DNA of 64,000 nucleotides from Croceibacterium aestuarii (GTDB lineage: Bacteria > Pseudomonadota > Alphaproteobacteria > Sphingomonadales > Sphingomonadaceae). Location: the NCBI RefSeq assembly GCF_030657335.1, contig NZ_CP131039.1, positions 2,930,501-2,994,500 on the forward strand, written 5' to 3'. Below are positions 43,034-50,287 of the stretch, piece after piece. Positions within the stretch are counted from its first letter, which is position 1, and every line of letters starts with the position of its first letter. The notes beneath the pieces were generated by a model, which was not told where the DNA came from, searched no databases, and worked only from the letters and a program-made list of their open reading frames with translations. Made by a program: the position numbers and the translations under genes.

Positions 43034-43591
43034 TCACGCTGCCTTCATGGCGGCGTCGGCGTCGACCTCACCGCCGGTCGTTTCGAGATCGAGCGCATAG
43101 CGCCGGGCCAGCACGAGGTCGCCGCCGCGCGCCCGGCACCGGGTCGGGCGTACCTCGCCGGTTTCGCGGAAGCCGAGCTTGCGCAGCACGCGGCCCGAGG
43201 CCGGATTGTCGAGATAATGCCCGGCCACGAGCTTGCGATGTCCGATTGCGCGCGAAACCTCGATCATTGCTCTGCCTGCTTCGCTTGCATACCCGCGACC
43301 CCAGTGCGCGCGGGCGATCCAATAGCCCAGCTCGGCCCCGCCCTCTTCCTCGTGGAGGCCGATGCAGCCGATCACGGGCGCACCGGAGGCATCCGGCAGG
43401 GTAATGAGGAAGCGCGGCTCTTTGGCGGGCACGTCGCGGGCACAGAATTGCTCTGCATCGGCCATGCGATAGGGCCACGGCGCGCGCGACAGCATCGCCA
43501 CGACACCGGCATCGCAGATTCCGTCGTACACCGCCCTGGAATCCTCCGGGAAGGCGGGCCGCAGGAACAGCCTCTCACTCCGGTAGAACAT
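43034..43591 (-). CDS. GNAT family N-acetyltransferase (RimJ/RimL-like)
   Basis: 185 residues. The RimJ-like start SERLFLRPAFPEDSRAVYDG, ELGYWIARAHWGRGYASEAGRAMI with the acetyl-CoA-binding Q/RxxGxG/A-type loop near residue 98, and VLRKLGFRETGE near 135 are typical. It could acetylate a protein N terminus or a small amine. No operon partner is present; it lies between tRNA-Phe and the rplU-rpmA terminator, reading leftwards. The substrate is unknown. Confidence 0.87.
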   Translation of the reverse strand: MFYRSERLFLRPAFPEDSRAVYDGICDAGVVAMLSRAPWPYRMADAEQFCARDVPAKEPRFLITLPDASGAPVIGCIGLHEEEGGAELGYWIARAHWGRGYASEAGRAMIEVSRAIGHRKLVAGHYLDNPASGRVLRKLGFRETGEVRPTRCRARGGDLVLARRYALDLETTGGEVDADAAMKAA

Positions 43592-43659
43592 CGCACTTAC
43601 TCCCTCGTGCCGACGCGCCCTTGCCTGAGGGACGTGACGGTCTTGTTGCGAGGGAGACT

Positions 43660-43691
43660 AAAAAAGGGAGACGGGTCTGGCCCCATCTCCC
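43660..43691 (-). terminator. Rho-independent terminator of the rplU-rpmA operon
   Basis: On the minus strand a 10-base stem with one internal mismatch (43682-43691 with 43666-43675) is followed by six T. It lies about 70 bases past the rpmA stop and fits the only transcript arriving from that side. Confidence 0.88.
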
Positions 43692-43760
43692 TCGACTGGC
43701 CGGAGTTCTTGCCTCCGGCGGGGCCATCCCGGTGGATGACCCCTTTATCGGTTCATCCGG

Positions 43761-44030
43761 TTATTCGGCGGCGGCTGCCATCATGTCGACCGATACGTAC
43801 TTGCGACCGAGCTCACCGTCGTGGAAGCGCACGCGACCGGCTTCGAGCGCAAACAGGGTGTGGTCCTTGCCGATGCCGACGTTGGCACCCGGATAGAACT
43901 TGGTCCCGCGCTGGCGCACGATAATGTTGCCCGGAATCACTTCCTGGCTGCCGAACTTCTTCACGCCGAGGCGACGGCCGGCCGAATCGCGACCGTTACG
44001 CGACGAACCGCCTGCTTTCTTGTGTGCCAT
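43761..44030 (-). CDS. rpmA: 50S ribosomal protein L27
   Basis: An 89-residue L27 with the N-terminal [15 protein letters not shown] reaching towards the peptidyl-transferase centre, then [29 protein letters not shown] and [14 protein letters not shown]. It is encoded 26 bases after rplU, the usual arrangement. The mature N terminus starts directly after Met, without the cleaved extension seen in Firmicutes. Confidence 0.98.
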   Translation of the reverse strand: MAHKKAGGSSRNGRDSAGRRLGVKKFGSQEVIPGNIIVRQRGTKFYPGANVGIGKDHTLFALEAGRVRFHDGELGRKYVSVDMMAAAAE

Positions 44031-44056
44031 CTCGTCTTACTCCGTACTCGGCTTGA

Positions 44057-44635
44057 TTACTTCTTGGCCGCCGGCTTCTTCGCCGGGGCCTTCTTCGCGG
44101 CGGGCTTCTCGTCCGCTGCTTCCTTCTTCGGCGCGGCAGCCTTCTTGGCCGCCGGCTTGGTTTCGTCGGCCTTGGCGGCGGTCGCGGCCTTCTTGACCGG
44201 CTCCGCCTTCTGCGCCTTGTCTTCCTTCGCGGTGTCGACGCCCTTGGCCGGGCTGTCCTTCTGCGCTTCGTGGTCCGCCTTCTTGGAGACCTTCACCGGG
44301 GCCTCGTCCTTCTTGGGGGCAGCCTTCTCCACCTTCGAATCGCCGACCTGGACGATGCGCAGCAGGGTCATCTGCTGGCGGTGCCCGGCCTTGCGGCGAT
44401 AGTTGTGCCGGCGGCGCTTCTTGAACACCGTGACCTTCTCGCTCTTCGCCTGGGCGATGATCTCGGCCGCGACCTTGACCTTGGCCGCGTCCTTCATATC
44501 GCCGCCGTCGCCGGCGAGCAGGACGTCGCCCAGCTCGACGGTGTCACCGGCTTCGCCAGCCAGCTTCTCGACCGCGATCTTGTCTCCGGCGGAAACGCGA
44601 TATTGCTTACCGCCCGTGCGCACTACTGCGAACAT
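44057..44635 (-). CDS. rplU: 50S ribosomal protein L21 with a long Lys/Ala-rich C-terminal extension
   Basis: 192 residues, against about 103 for typical L21. The conserved core ([21 protein letters not shown] at the start, [27 protein letters not shown] near 68) ends around residue 100. The remaining 90 residues are Lys/Ala/Glu/Pro rich with repeats such as [12 protein letters not shown]. Such tails occur in alphaproteobacteria and are probably disordered and RNA-binding. It is the first gene of the operon with rpmA, behind a strong promoter and a leader hairpin. Confidence 0.96.
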   Translation of the reverse strand: MFAVVRTGGKQYRVSAGDKIAVEKLAGEAGDTVELGDVLLAGDGGDMKDAAKVKVAAEIIAQAKSEKVTVFKKRRRHNYRRKAGHRQQMTLLRIVQVGDSKVEKAAPKKDEAPVKVSKKADHEAQKDSPAKGVDTAKEDKAQKAEPVKKAATAAKADETKPAAKKAAAPKKEAADEKPAAKKAPAKKPAAKK

Positions 44636-44703
44636 GGTTCACCTAATCCGTTCGTATCGACTGCCTTCACACCCCACATAGGAAAACGCGCGGCGCAAAC
44701 GAC

Positions 44704-44727
44704 AAAAAGGGCACCCAACCGGGTGCC
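44704..44727 (-). promoter_or_regulatory. Terminator-like hairpin in the rplU leader (candidate attenuator)
   Basis: On the minus strand, GGCACCC (44727-44721), loop GGTT and GGGTGCC (44716-44710) form a perfect 7-bp stem followed by C and five T (44708-44704). It lies between the predicted rplU promoter and the rplU start, within the first ~30 transcribed bases. It could be an attenuator or a block to read-through from further upstream. Confidence 0.6.
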
Positions 44728-44740
44728 GGAAAGAGCGCAG

Positions 44741-44769
44741 CCGTTAGGCGAAGAGGCTCGCGCTGTCAA
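44741..44769 (-). promoter_or_regulatory. Sigma-70-type promoter of rplU-rpmA
   Basis: A consensus -35 box TTGACA (44769-44764), a 17-base spacer, and a -10-like TAACGG (44746-44741) read on the minus strand. Transcription would start near 44734, giving a leader of about 100 bases before the rplU ATG at 44635. Confidence 0.7.
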
Positions 44770-44839
44770 CGCCCGCGGGACGGGAATTTCGCCCGATCGT
44801 GCTGGAAAGCAGGGCCGCGTGGCGCTAGGTGCCTCGGCG

Positions 44840-45331
44840 ATGGTCAAACGCGTCGCTCCTGCTCTCCTTGCCATAGCCCTGGCCGCCTGCGCCAGCCCGC
44901 AAGGCACCTATCCCAGCCTCGCGGTGCGCGATGCGGAGCGAGCCACCGGCACGTTGCAACGGCCCGAGCGCTATGTGCCCGCCCCGCCTTCCGCAGCGGC
45001 CATGAACGACGTCGAAAACCTGGTCGAGCAGGCGCATGCCGCTTTCGAGTCGTACCGCGACAAGCTCGACGGAGTGCGCCGTGCGGTGCTGGCTGCGCGC
45101 GGCGCAGAGGTCGGCAGCGACGCCTGGGCGCGCGCCAGTGTCGCCATTGCCGGTCTCGAGACCGAGCGCAGTCGCACGATGGTGCCGCTGGCCGACATCG
45201 ACCGGATGCTGGTCGCGGCGGCGACAGAAGGCGCCCGGACCGCGGAGTTCAAGGACGCGCAGGCGCTGATCGGCGAGATGGTGGATTTCGAGACCGCCGG
45301 GATCGACGAGATCCGCAGCGCCCTGCGCTGA
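44840..45331 (+). CDS. Putative lipoprotein, hypothetical
   Basis: 163 residues. The N terminus VAPALLAIALAACAS is a lipoprotein signal with the lipobox Ala-Ala-Cys at about residues 15-17. The mature part is mostly helical and charged (VENLVEQAHAAFESYRDKLDGVRRAVLAA), suggesting a small periplasmic coiled-coil protein. I do not recognise the family. It is divergent from rplU and converges on moaE with a 134-base gap holding no clear signal. Confidence 0.7.
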   Translation: MVKRVAPALLAIALAACASPQGTYPSLAVRDAERATGTLQRPERYVPAPPSAAAMNDVENLVEQAHAAFESYRDKLDGVRRAVLAARGAEVGSDAWARASVAIAGLETERSRTMVPLADIDRMLVAAATEGARTAEFKDAQALIGEMVDFETAGIDEIRSALR

Positions 45332-45465
45332 GAAAAAGGAGCGCGGGCCACGTGGACCCGCGCCAGGGGAGGAGCTTGTGAGCGAGCGGAGGGCCACGGC
45401 GGTGCTGTGCCCCGATTGCTTGCCGCGATAATGGTGATCGCCGCGCCGACCTGCATTGACCGGAG

Positions 45466-45930
45466 TCAATCTCGCCCCGTCGCCTCGCTCCAGCGCGCGA
45501 GGTCGGCGTGGTCCTCTGCGCGCGGTTCGATCCAGTGCCATGTCCCGCCGCGCTTCTCGCGCTTCCAGAACCAGGCGTCGGACTTGAGATGGTCCATCGC
45601 GAAGTCGACCGCCTCGATCGCAGCGCGGCGGTGCCGAGCCGCTGCGGCGACGAGCACGATCGGCGCGCCCGGACGCATGTAGCCGACCCGGTGATGGATC
45701 AGCAGCCCGTCGAGCGGCCAGCGGCCGGCCGTCTGGGCGGCGAGCGCGCGCATCCCCGGCAGCGTGAGCGGTTCGTAATGGCTCAGTTTGAGCACCTGCA
45801 CCAAGTCGTCGGGCCGCACCTTGCCGACGAAGCTGGCGATGCCGCCCGCCTCGGGATGGGCCTTGGCGAACAGGCCGAGCGCTTTGCCGGGCGAGAAGCC
45901 CTTGTCGAGCAGGCGGACGTCGGGGTCCAA
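45466..45930 (-). CDS. moaE: Molybdopterin synthase catalytic subunit MoaE
   Basis: With MoaD, it converts precursor Z (cPMP) to molybdopterin. 154 residues: GGIASFVGKVRPD near residue 32, LKLSHYEPLTLPGMRALA near 50, LLIHHRVGYMRPGAPIVLVAAAARHRRAAIEAVDFAMD near 77, and WKREKRGGTWHW near 120 with the active-site Lys. TTG at 45930 is chosen as start because GGGAGG lies five bases ahead and one base after moaD ends. It is the last gene of moaA-moaD-moaE. Confidence 0.94.
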   Translation of the reverse strand: MDPDVRLLDKGFSPGKALGLFAKAHPEAGGIASFVGKVRPDDLVQVLKLSHYEPLTLPGMRALAAQTAGRWPLDGLLIHHRVGYMRPGAPIVLVAAAARHRRAAIEAVDFAMDHLKSDAWFWKREKRGGTWHWIEPRAEDHADLARWSEATGRD

Positions 45931-45931
45931 G

Positions 45932-46174
45932 TCAGCCTCCCGAAACGGGCGGCAGCAGCGCGACCTCATCGCCGTCGCCGGCATCGAGGGTGTGCTTGTC
46001 GGCAAGGACCGTCCCGTTGAGCGCGAGCCGGACCTTGTCGCCCTCTATCGCCTCGGCGAGGTCCGCATCGAGGCCTTCGACAAGCGAGCCCCAGTCGAGC
46101 GGCGCGTCGACCTCCATCTCGGGCGCACCCGCGAGGTCGGCCAGCTTGCCGAGGAAGACCAGCTTCACGCCCAT
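45932..46174 (-). CDS. moaD: Molybdopterin synthase sulfur carrier MoaD
   Basis: An 80-residue ubiquitin-fold protein ending in the Gly-Gly (VSGG) that is thiocarboxylated to donate sulfur to precursor Z. It begins VKLVFLGKLADLAGAPEMEVD and has VRLALNGTVLADKHTLDAGD with EVALLPPVSGG. It lies two bases after moaA and one base before moaE. Confidence 0.95.
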   Translation of the reverse strand: MGVKLVFLGKLADLAGAPEMEVDAPLDWGSLVEGLDADLAEAIEGDKVRLALNGTVLADKHTLDAGDGDEVALLPPVSGG

Positions 46175-46176
46175 GC

Positions 46177-47178
46177 TCAGCCCCCGGTGAGCGACATGTG
46201 CCGCGGCTGGGCCGGGGCAGCACCTTCCTCGATGCGGAAATGGTGCCGTTCAGGCTTGATGCGCATGGCCTCGTCGAGCGCTTCGGCGAGGTTCGCATCG
46301 GGCGCATCGGAGCGCAGCGCGGCGCGCAGATCGACCTTCTCCGCCCCGCCGAGGCAGGCGTAGAGTTCGCCCGTGGCCGTCACGCGGATGCGGTTGCACC
46401 CGGCGCAGAAGTTGTTGGTCAGCGGGGTTATCAGGCCGACCCGCCCGCCCGTTTCGGCCACGTCCCAGTAGCGCGCCGGGCCGCCGCTGTTGTGGCCCGA
46501 AGGAGTCAGCGTCCAGCGCGCGTCGAGCACGTCCTTGATCGCGGTCAGCGGCAGGTAGTGATCGACGCGGTCGCCCTCGATCTCGCCAAGCGGCATGACC
46601 TCGATCAGGGTGATCTCGTGCCCCATCGCGTGGGCCCATTCGACGAGGAACGGTATCTCCTCCTCGTTCAGCCCCTTGAGCGCCACGGTGTTGAGCTTGA
46701 CCTTGAGCCCCGCCTCCTTCGCCGCGGCGATCCCGCGCAGCACCTGCACCAGCCGGTCGCGGCGGCTCAGCTGCTGGAACAACTCCCCGTCCATCGTGTC
46801 GAGCGAGACGTTGATGCGCCGCACGCCGGCCACGAACAGGTCGGCAGCGAATTTCTCCAGCTGGGTGCCGTTGGTGGTCAGCGTCAGCTCGTCGAGCCCG
46901 TCCCCGAGCTTGCGGCCGACCGCGCGGACCAGTTCGATCATGTCGCGGCGGACGAGCGGTTCGCCGCCGGTCAGGCGGATCTTGGTGATCCCGCGGTCGA
47001 TGAAGGCGAGCGCGAGCTTGTGCAGCTCTTCGAGGCTGAGGACGTCCTTGCGCGGCAGGAACTGCATCGCCTCGGGCATGCAGTAGGTGCAGCGCAGGTC
47101 GCAGCGATCGGTCACCGACAGGCGCAGGTAGCTGATCCGCCGGTTGAACGCATCGACGAGGGGTTTGTCGCAGCTCAT
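46177..47178 (-). CDS. moaA: GTP 3',8-cyclase MoaA (radical SAM)
   Basis: Catalyses the first step of molybdenum-cofactor synthesis, rearranging GTP with radical SAM chemistry. 333 residues. The SAM cluster motif CDLRCTYC lies at about 26-33, GGEPLVRRD near 71, LTTNGTQL near 99, and the second [4Fe-4S] site is CAGCNRIRVTATGELYACL near 259-277. The C terminus ends in the functional Gly-Gly. It is first in moaA-moaD-moaE. The 241 bases upstream (47179-47419) show no gene and no promoter I can place firmly. Confidence 0.97.
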   Translation of the reverse strand: MSCDKPLVDAFNRRISYLRLSVTDRCDLRCTYCMPEAMQFLPRKDVLSLEELHKLALAFIDRGITKIRLTGGEPLVRRDMIELVRAVGRKLGDGLDELTLTTNGTQLEKFAADLFVAGVRRINVSLDTMDGELFQQLSRRDRLVQVLRGIAAAKEAGLKVKLNTVALKGLNEEEIPFLVEWAHAMGHEITLIEVMPLGEIEGDRVDHYLPLTAIKDVLDARWTLTPSGHNSGGPARYWDVAETGGRVGLITPLTNNFCAGCNRIRVTATGELYACLGGAEKVDLRAALRSDAPDANLAEALDEAMRIKPERHHFRIEEGAAPAQPRHMSLTGG

Positions 47179-47419
47179 GGCGCCATTGTGGAGGCGGCGG
47201 CGGGGAAGTTCAAACGCATTTGGCCTTGGGCAGCGATTCGTTCAGCTTTCAGCGCGTTCCTGCTGACGAAGGTGACAGACATGGACCGGGTGTTACACGA
47301 TCCAGGACGAAAAAACTCGCCCTCGCGCAGATTGGCGTGCGGACAGGGGCGGAAAGGCGGATTGCAGGCGAGCACGCGCATCGGCCAACCCAAGCAGATC
47401 GCCGCGGTGTAGGAAAGGG

Positions 47420-47830
47420 CTAGGCAACAGCGAGGAGCTGGCCGGTGACGCCCGGAGCGCGCTCCAGGTAGGCCAGCGTGCGCGCGATATCCTGCCGGTC
47501 GGCGCCGACGATGCCGTTGACCCGGCGGGGCGCCATCTCGCGTGCGAGTTCCTGCACCGCCGCCAGGCGCCAGGCGCGGTGTTCGTGCGATGCGGGCGGA
47601 AAGACGATGACGAGAGCTTCCCCTGCACGGGGAGAGGGCAGCGGCGCGGACGCCGACGGAAGGGATTCCCGGCCCGGCGACTCCCCTCCACCATGCTCCG
47701 CATGGTCCCCCTCCCCGTTACGGGGAGGAAGGTGCGCCCGGGCTCTCGGCAGCCACGTCGCGTAGAACTCCGCCGCGGCGTCGAGCGGACCGGCGGGCAA
47801 ATCGGCCACGTCGATCTGCAATGTCACCAT
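47420..47830 (-). CDS. Rossmann-fold-like protein encoded with folB, carrying an in-frame repeat insertion
   Basis: 136 residues; the family is known to me only as a small Rossmann-fold-like partner of sphingomonad folB. The N-terminal part QIDVADLPAGPLDAAAEFYA and the C-terminal part PPASHEHRAWRLAAVQELAREMAPRRVNGIVGA look conserved and intact. Residues 34-72, rich in Pro, Gly and Ser (PPRNGEGDHAEHGGGE...), come from a palindromic repeat element inserted in frame. The ATG overlaps the folB stop (TGATG). The function is unknown, and whether the inserted protein works is untested. Confidence 0.7.
   Translation of the reverse strand: MVTLQIDVADLPAGPLDAAAEFYATWLPRARAHLPPRNGEGDHAEHGGGESPGRESLPSASAPLPSPRAGEALVIVFPPASHEHRAWRLAAVQELAREMAPRRVNGIVGADRQDIARTLAYLERAPGVTGQLLAVA
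47617..47731 (-). repeat. Palindromic repeat element, copy A, inside the folB-partner gene
   Basis: A 115-base element. Both ends are hairpins: CCTCCCCG-TAA-CGGGGAGG type at 47728-47711 and CCCC-TGCA-GGGG at the other side. An internal ACCATGC / GCATGGT hairpin lies beside the first. Read on the gene strand, the first ~48 bases are closely matched by 49810-49763 (copy B). It keeps the frame open and supplies about 39 residues. Confidence 0.8.
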
Positions 47831-48198
47831 CAGCGCCGCTCGCGCGTCAGGGTAATGCCGATCTCCTCGTCCGCCTCGCTCAGCGCCAGCTTGACGATCT
47901 TGACGCTGACTTCCTCGACCCGCTGGTCCTGGACGAACAGCGTGTCGGCGACATGCTCGGCGACCGCCTCGATGAGCTTGAAGTGGGTGTCGCCAAGGGC
48001 TTCGGAGGCGGCGAACTTGAGGTCCATGTAGTTCTTGCTGGCGTCGAGATGGGTCTCGGGCTCGTAGCGGTCCTGTGCCTTGAGTTTGACGCGCACGGTG
48101 AAGCGCAGCGGCTGCGGCCGGCCGGTCTCCTCCGAGTAGATGCCCGTGTGCACCATGTGCTCGAAGTTGGCGATTTCGAGATAGAGGCAGTCGGCCAC
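47830..48198 (-). CDS. folB: Dihydroneopterin aldolase family protein
   Basis: 122 residues, the usual FolB size. FolB acts in folate synthesis, making 6-hydroxymethyl-dihydropterin. It opens DCLYLEIANFEHMVHTGIYSEE, has PLRFTVRVKLKAQD, MDLKFAASEAL and FKLIEAVAEHVADTLFV, and ends VKIVKLALSEADEEIGITL. No ATG fits; GTG at 48198 is preceded by GGGAGA at a good distance and starts the fold correctly. The Glu and Lys positions of the aldolase site are plausible but not verified. Confidence 0.85.
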   Translation of the reverse strand: MADCLYLEIANFEHMVHTGIYSEETGRPQPLRFTVRVKLKAQDRYEPETHLDASKNYMDLKFAASEALGDTHFKLIEAVAEHVADTLFVQDQRVEEVSVKIVKLALSEADEEIGITLTRERR

Positions 48199-48330
48199 CG
48201 GAGTCTCCCGCAAGTACGCGGCGCGGATGGCAGGCGGTGCGGCGCTTGTCCACCACCCACACCAGGGCACTGGGCTACAGACGCTCTTGCGGTTATCTGC
48301 GGACCGATGCCGGAAACACCAGCACGATCG

Positions 48331-49170
48331 ATGGGGCACAAGGCCCGCACGCTCGCCGCGCTCATGCTGCTGCCCATGCTCGGCGGCTGCGTGGCCGCGG
48401 CCGCGCTGGCCGTGCCTTCGATGACCGCGCTGGGCGTGATCGAGAAGGGCAAGCGCGACAAACGCGAGCGATCGGAAGCGGCTCCGTCCGCCGCTGCGGA
48501 GGCCGCGGCATCAGTCCCCGACCGGTCCTGGGAACTGACGCCGCTCACGCAGTTGCCGGCCAATGCCGGCCCGACCTCGCCCGGGGCACCGGCCCGGCCC
48601 TGGCAGAACTTCCTCGACTACGCGCTCGCCGGCGCGGGCGAGGAAGACGGCAGGGAATCCGCGATCCTAGCGCCCGAGGCCGCGCAACGCCTGCTCCCTC
48701 GCCAGGAGCCATGCGAGCGCGGCGAGAAGGCCGTCATCATCGATCTCGACCACGGCGCAAAGGCGTTTTCGCCCGATGCGGAGCTCGAGCCCTCTCCGGG
48801 CCTCGCCACCGGGCTTGCGCGACTGCGCGAAGCCGGGGTCGTCGTGATGTGGATCTCGCAGCTCGACGCAAACCGGGTGGACGACGTTGCCAAGGCCCTG
48901 ATGCGCTCGGGCCTCGACCCCACGGGCAGGGATCCGATCCTGCTCGTGCTGGGCGACGGCGACCGCAAGCAGGCCTTGCGCGAGCAGGCGGCCCGCAGCG
49001 CCTGCGTGCTCGCCATCGCCGGCGACCGGCGCGAGGACTTCGACGAACTGTTCGGCTACCTGCGCGACCCGGCCACCGCGAGCAACTTCGACGTCTTGAT
49101 CGGTTCGGGCTGGTTCCTGGTGCCCGATGCCCTCTCCGCGGCGGCCAACGAGCCGCAACCCGCCGGCTAA
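48331..49170 (+). CDS. HAD-like phosphatase-family lipoprotein
   Basis: 279 residues with a lipoprotein signal (LAALMLLPMLGGC, Cys at 20) and then a Ser/Ala-rich linker. A HAD-type domain follows: AVIIDLDHGAKAF near residue 133 holds the DxD pair, VVMWISQLDANRVDDV near 170 resembles motif II, and LVLGDGDRKQALREQAAR with VLAIAGDRREDFDEL near 230 resembles motifs III-IV. It resembles outer-membrane class B/C acid phosphatases. An ATG at 48307 is an alternative start. It is divergent from folB and its stop overlaps the converging methyltransferase by three bases. Confidence 0.75.
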   Translation: MGHKARTLAALMLLPMLGGCVAAAALAVPSMTALGVIEKGKRDKRERSEAAPSAAAEAAASVPDRSWELTPLTQLPANAGPTSPGAPARPWQNFLDYALAGAGEEDGRESAILAPEAAQRLLPRQEPCERGEKAVIIDLDHGAKAFSPDAELEPSPGLATGLARLREAGVVVMWISQLDANRVDDVAKALMRSGLDPTGRDPILLVLGDGDRKQALREQAARSACVLAIAGDRREDFDELFGYLRDPATASNFDVLIGSGWFLVPDALSAAANEPQPAG

Positions 49171-50132
49171 GAGTTGCGCCAGCGGGCGAAGATCGCGGTG
49201 GGGAGCAGACGGCCGCCCTCCCCCTCCTCGCGGACGGCCAGGTCGCCGTGTTCGATCGTGCCCGGCAGCGCGGCGAAGTGTTCGGCCAGCAGCCCACCGA
49301 GCGCGAGGCTGCTCATGCGCACGGCATAGACGGTGAGAAACAGGAAGCGGCTCTCGGCATCGAGCAGCGTGCGGCAGTCGGCGACGAGGCCGGGCAGACC
49401 CTCCTCGAGCCGCCAGGTCTCGTTCTTCGGGCCGCGGCCGAACTTGGGCGGGTCGAGGATGATGCCGTCATAGCGGTTGCCGCGGCGCACCTCGCGCGCG
49501 GCGAACTTGGCGGCATCGTCGACCAGCCAGCGGATCGGGCGGTCCTCCATGCCCGACAGCGCGGCATTATCTCGCGCCTGGGCGACCGACTTCTTGCTCG
49601 CATCGACGTGGGTCACGGGACCGCACTCGCTGAGCGCAAGCGTGCCGACGCCGGTGTACCCGAACAGGTTGAGCGTTCCTCTTCCTCCCGGTGGCGGGGA
49701 GGTGGCCGATGCGGCAGCATCTGACGGAGGGGGTTCGCCACCATCGCTTCGCGTGCGGCCCGCCCCCTCCACCACACTGCGTGCGGTCCCCCTCCCCGTG
49801 CCGGGGAGGATACCGCGCATCCAGTCCCACACCGGGGCCATGTCGGGGAAGAAGCCGAGGTGGCGGAAGGGTGTGTTGTGGGCGGTGAACGTCACCTCGT
49901 TCCAGGCGAGCGGCCAGCCGTCTTCGGGCACCGGGCGGTCGAAATGCCAGCGGCCGCCGCCGTCTTCGTCGCTGCCGGGAATGAATTCGCCATCGGCCCG
50001 CCACTCGCCCAGCCGCGGGCTCCACATCGCCTGCGGCTCGGGGCGGACGAAGCGATAGGGGCCGTAGCGTTCGAGCTTGCGGCCGTGGCCGGAGTCGACG
50101 AGGCCGTAGTCGGCCCAGCCCTCCCCCTCCAT
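49167..50132 (-). CDS. Class I SAM-dependent (RlmI-like) methyltransferase, carrying an in-frame repeat insertion
   Basis: 321 residues. YGLVDSGHGRKLERYGPYRFVRPEPQ-type opening, SAM motif I LNLFGYTGVGTLALSE near residue 154, VDASKKSVAQARDN, and catalytic-loop type ILDPPKFGRG near 225 match RlmI/RlmK-like rRNA cytosine methyltransferases. Residues about 108-153, just before motif I, are a Gly/Pro/Ser-rich segment derived from a palindromic repeat. ATG at 50132 is chosen because the longer reading frame upstream is itself repeat sequence. rRNA is the likely substrate. Confidence 0.85.
   Translation of the reverse strand: MEGEGWADYGLVDSGHGRKLERYGPYRFVRPEPQAMWSPRLGEWRADGEFIPGSDEDGGGRWHFDRPVPEDGWPLAWNEVTFTAHNTPFRHLGFFPDMAPVWDWMRGILPGTGRGTARSVVEGAGRTRSDGGEPPPSDAAASATSPPPGGRGTLNLFGYTGVGTLALSECGPVTHVDASKKSVAQARDNAALSGMEDRPIRWLVDDAAKFAAREVRRGNRYDGIILDPPKFGRGPKNETWRLEEGLPGLVADCRTLLDAESRFLFLTVYAVRMSSLALGGLLAEHFAALPGTIEHGDLAVREEGEGGRLLPTAIFARWRNS
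49681..49810 (-). repeat. Palindromic repeat element, copy B, inside the methyltransferase gene
   Basis: A 130-base element whose ends are hairpins (CCTCCCCG-...-CGGGGAGG at 49809-49792 and CTTCCTCCCGG-...-GGGAGG at 49681-49702). It shares with copy A the order end hairpin, GGGGGACC, a small hairpin, and GGTGGAGGGG on the gene strand. The gene reads it in a different frame from copy A and still meets no stop, adding about 44 residues. Confidence 0.8.
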
Positions 50133-50186
50133 GACGAGCGGCTGTTCGACGAGATCAGCCAACCGCGCCTCCGCGCATCCCCACGC

Positions 50187-50264
50187 CCGTTCGTGCAGAG
50201 ACTGTCGAAGCACGCAGGCGGAACGTTTGTGCCAATCGTCCTTCGACAGGCTCAGGACGGACGG
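50187..50264. repeat. Intergenic REP-like repeat, copy 2 (left of thrC)
   Basis: Contains CTGTCGAAGCACG as one hairpin side (CGTGC ... GCACG at 50191-50213 region) and then GTCC-TTCGACAGGCTCA-GGAC (50238-50258). It is the same family as 27952-28020 and 51761-51840. It fills most of the 155-base gap between thrC and the methyltransferase start. Confidence 0.72.
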
Positions 50265-50287
50265 AAGTAGGAGGCGCCGGCATCACG

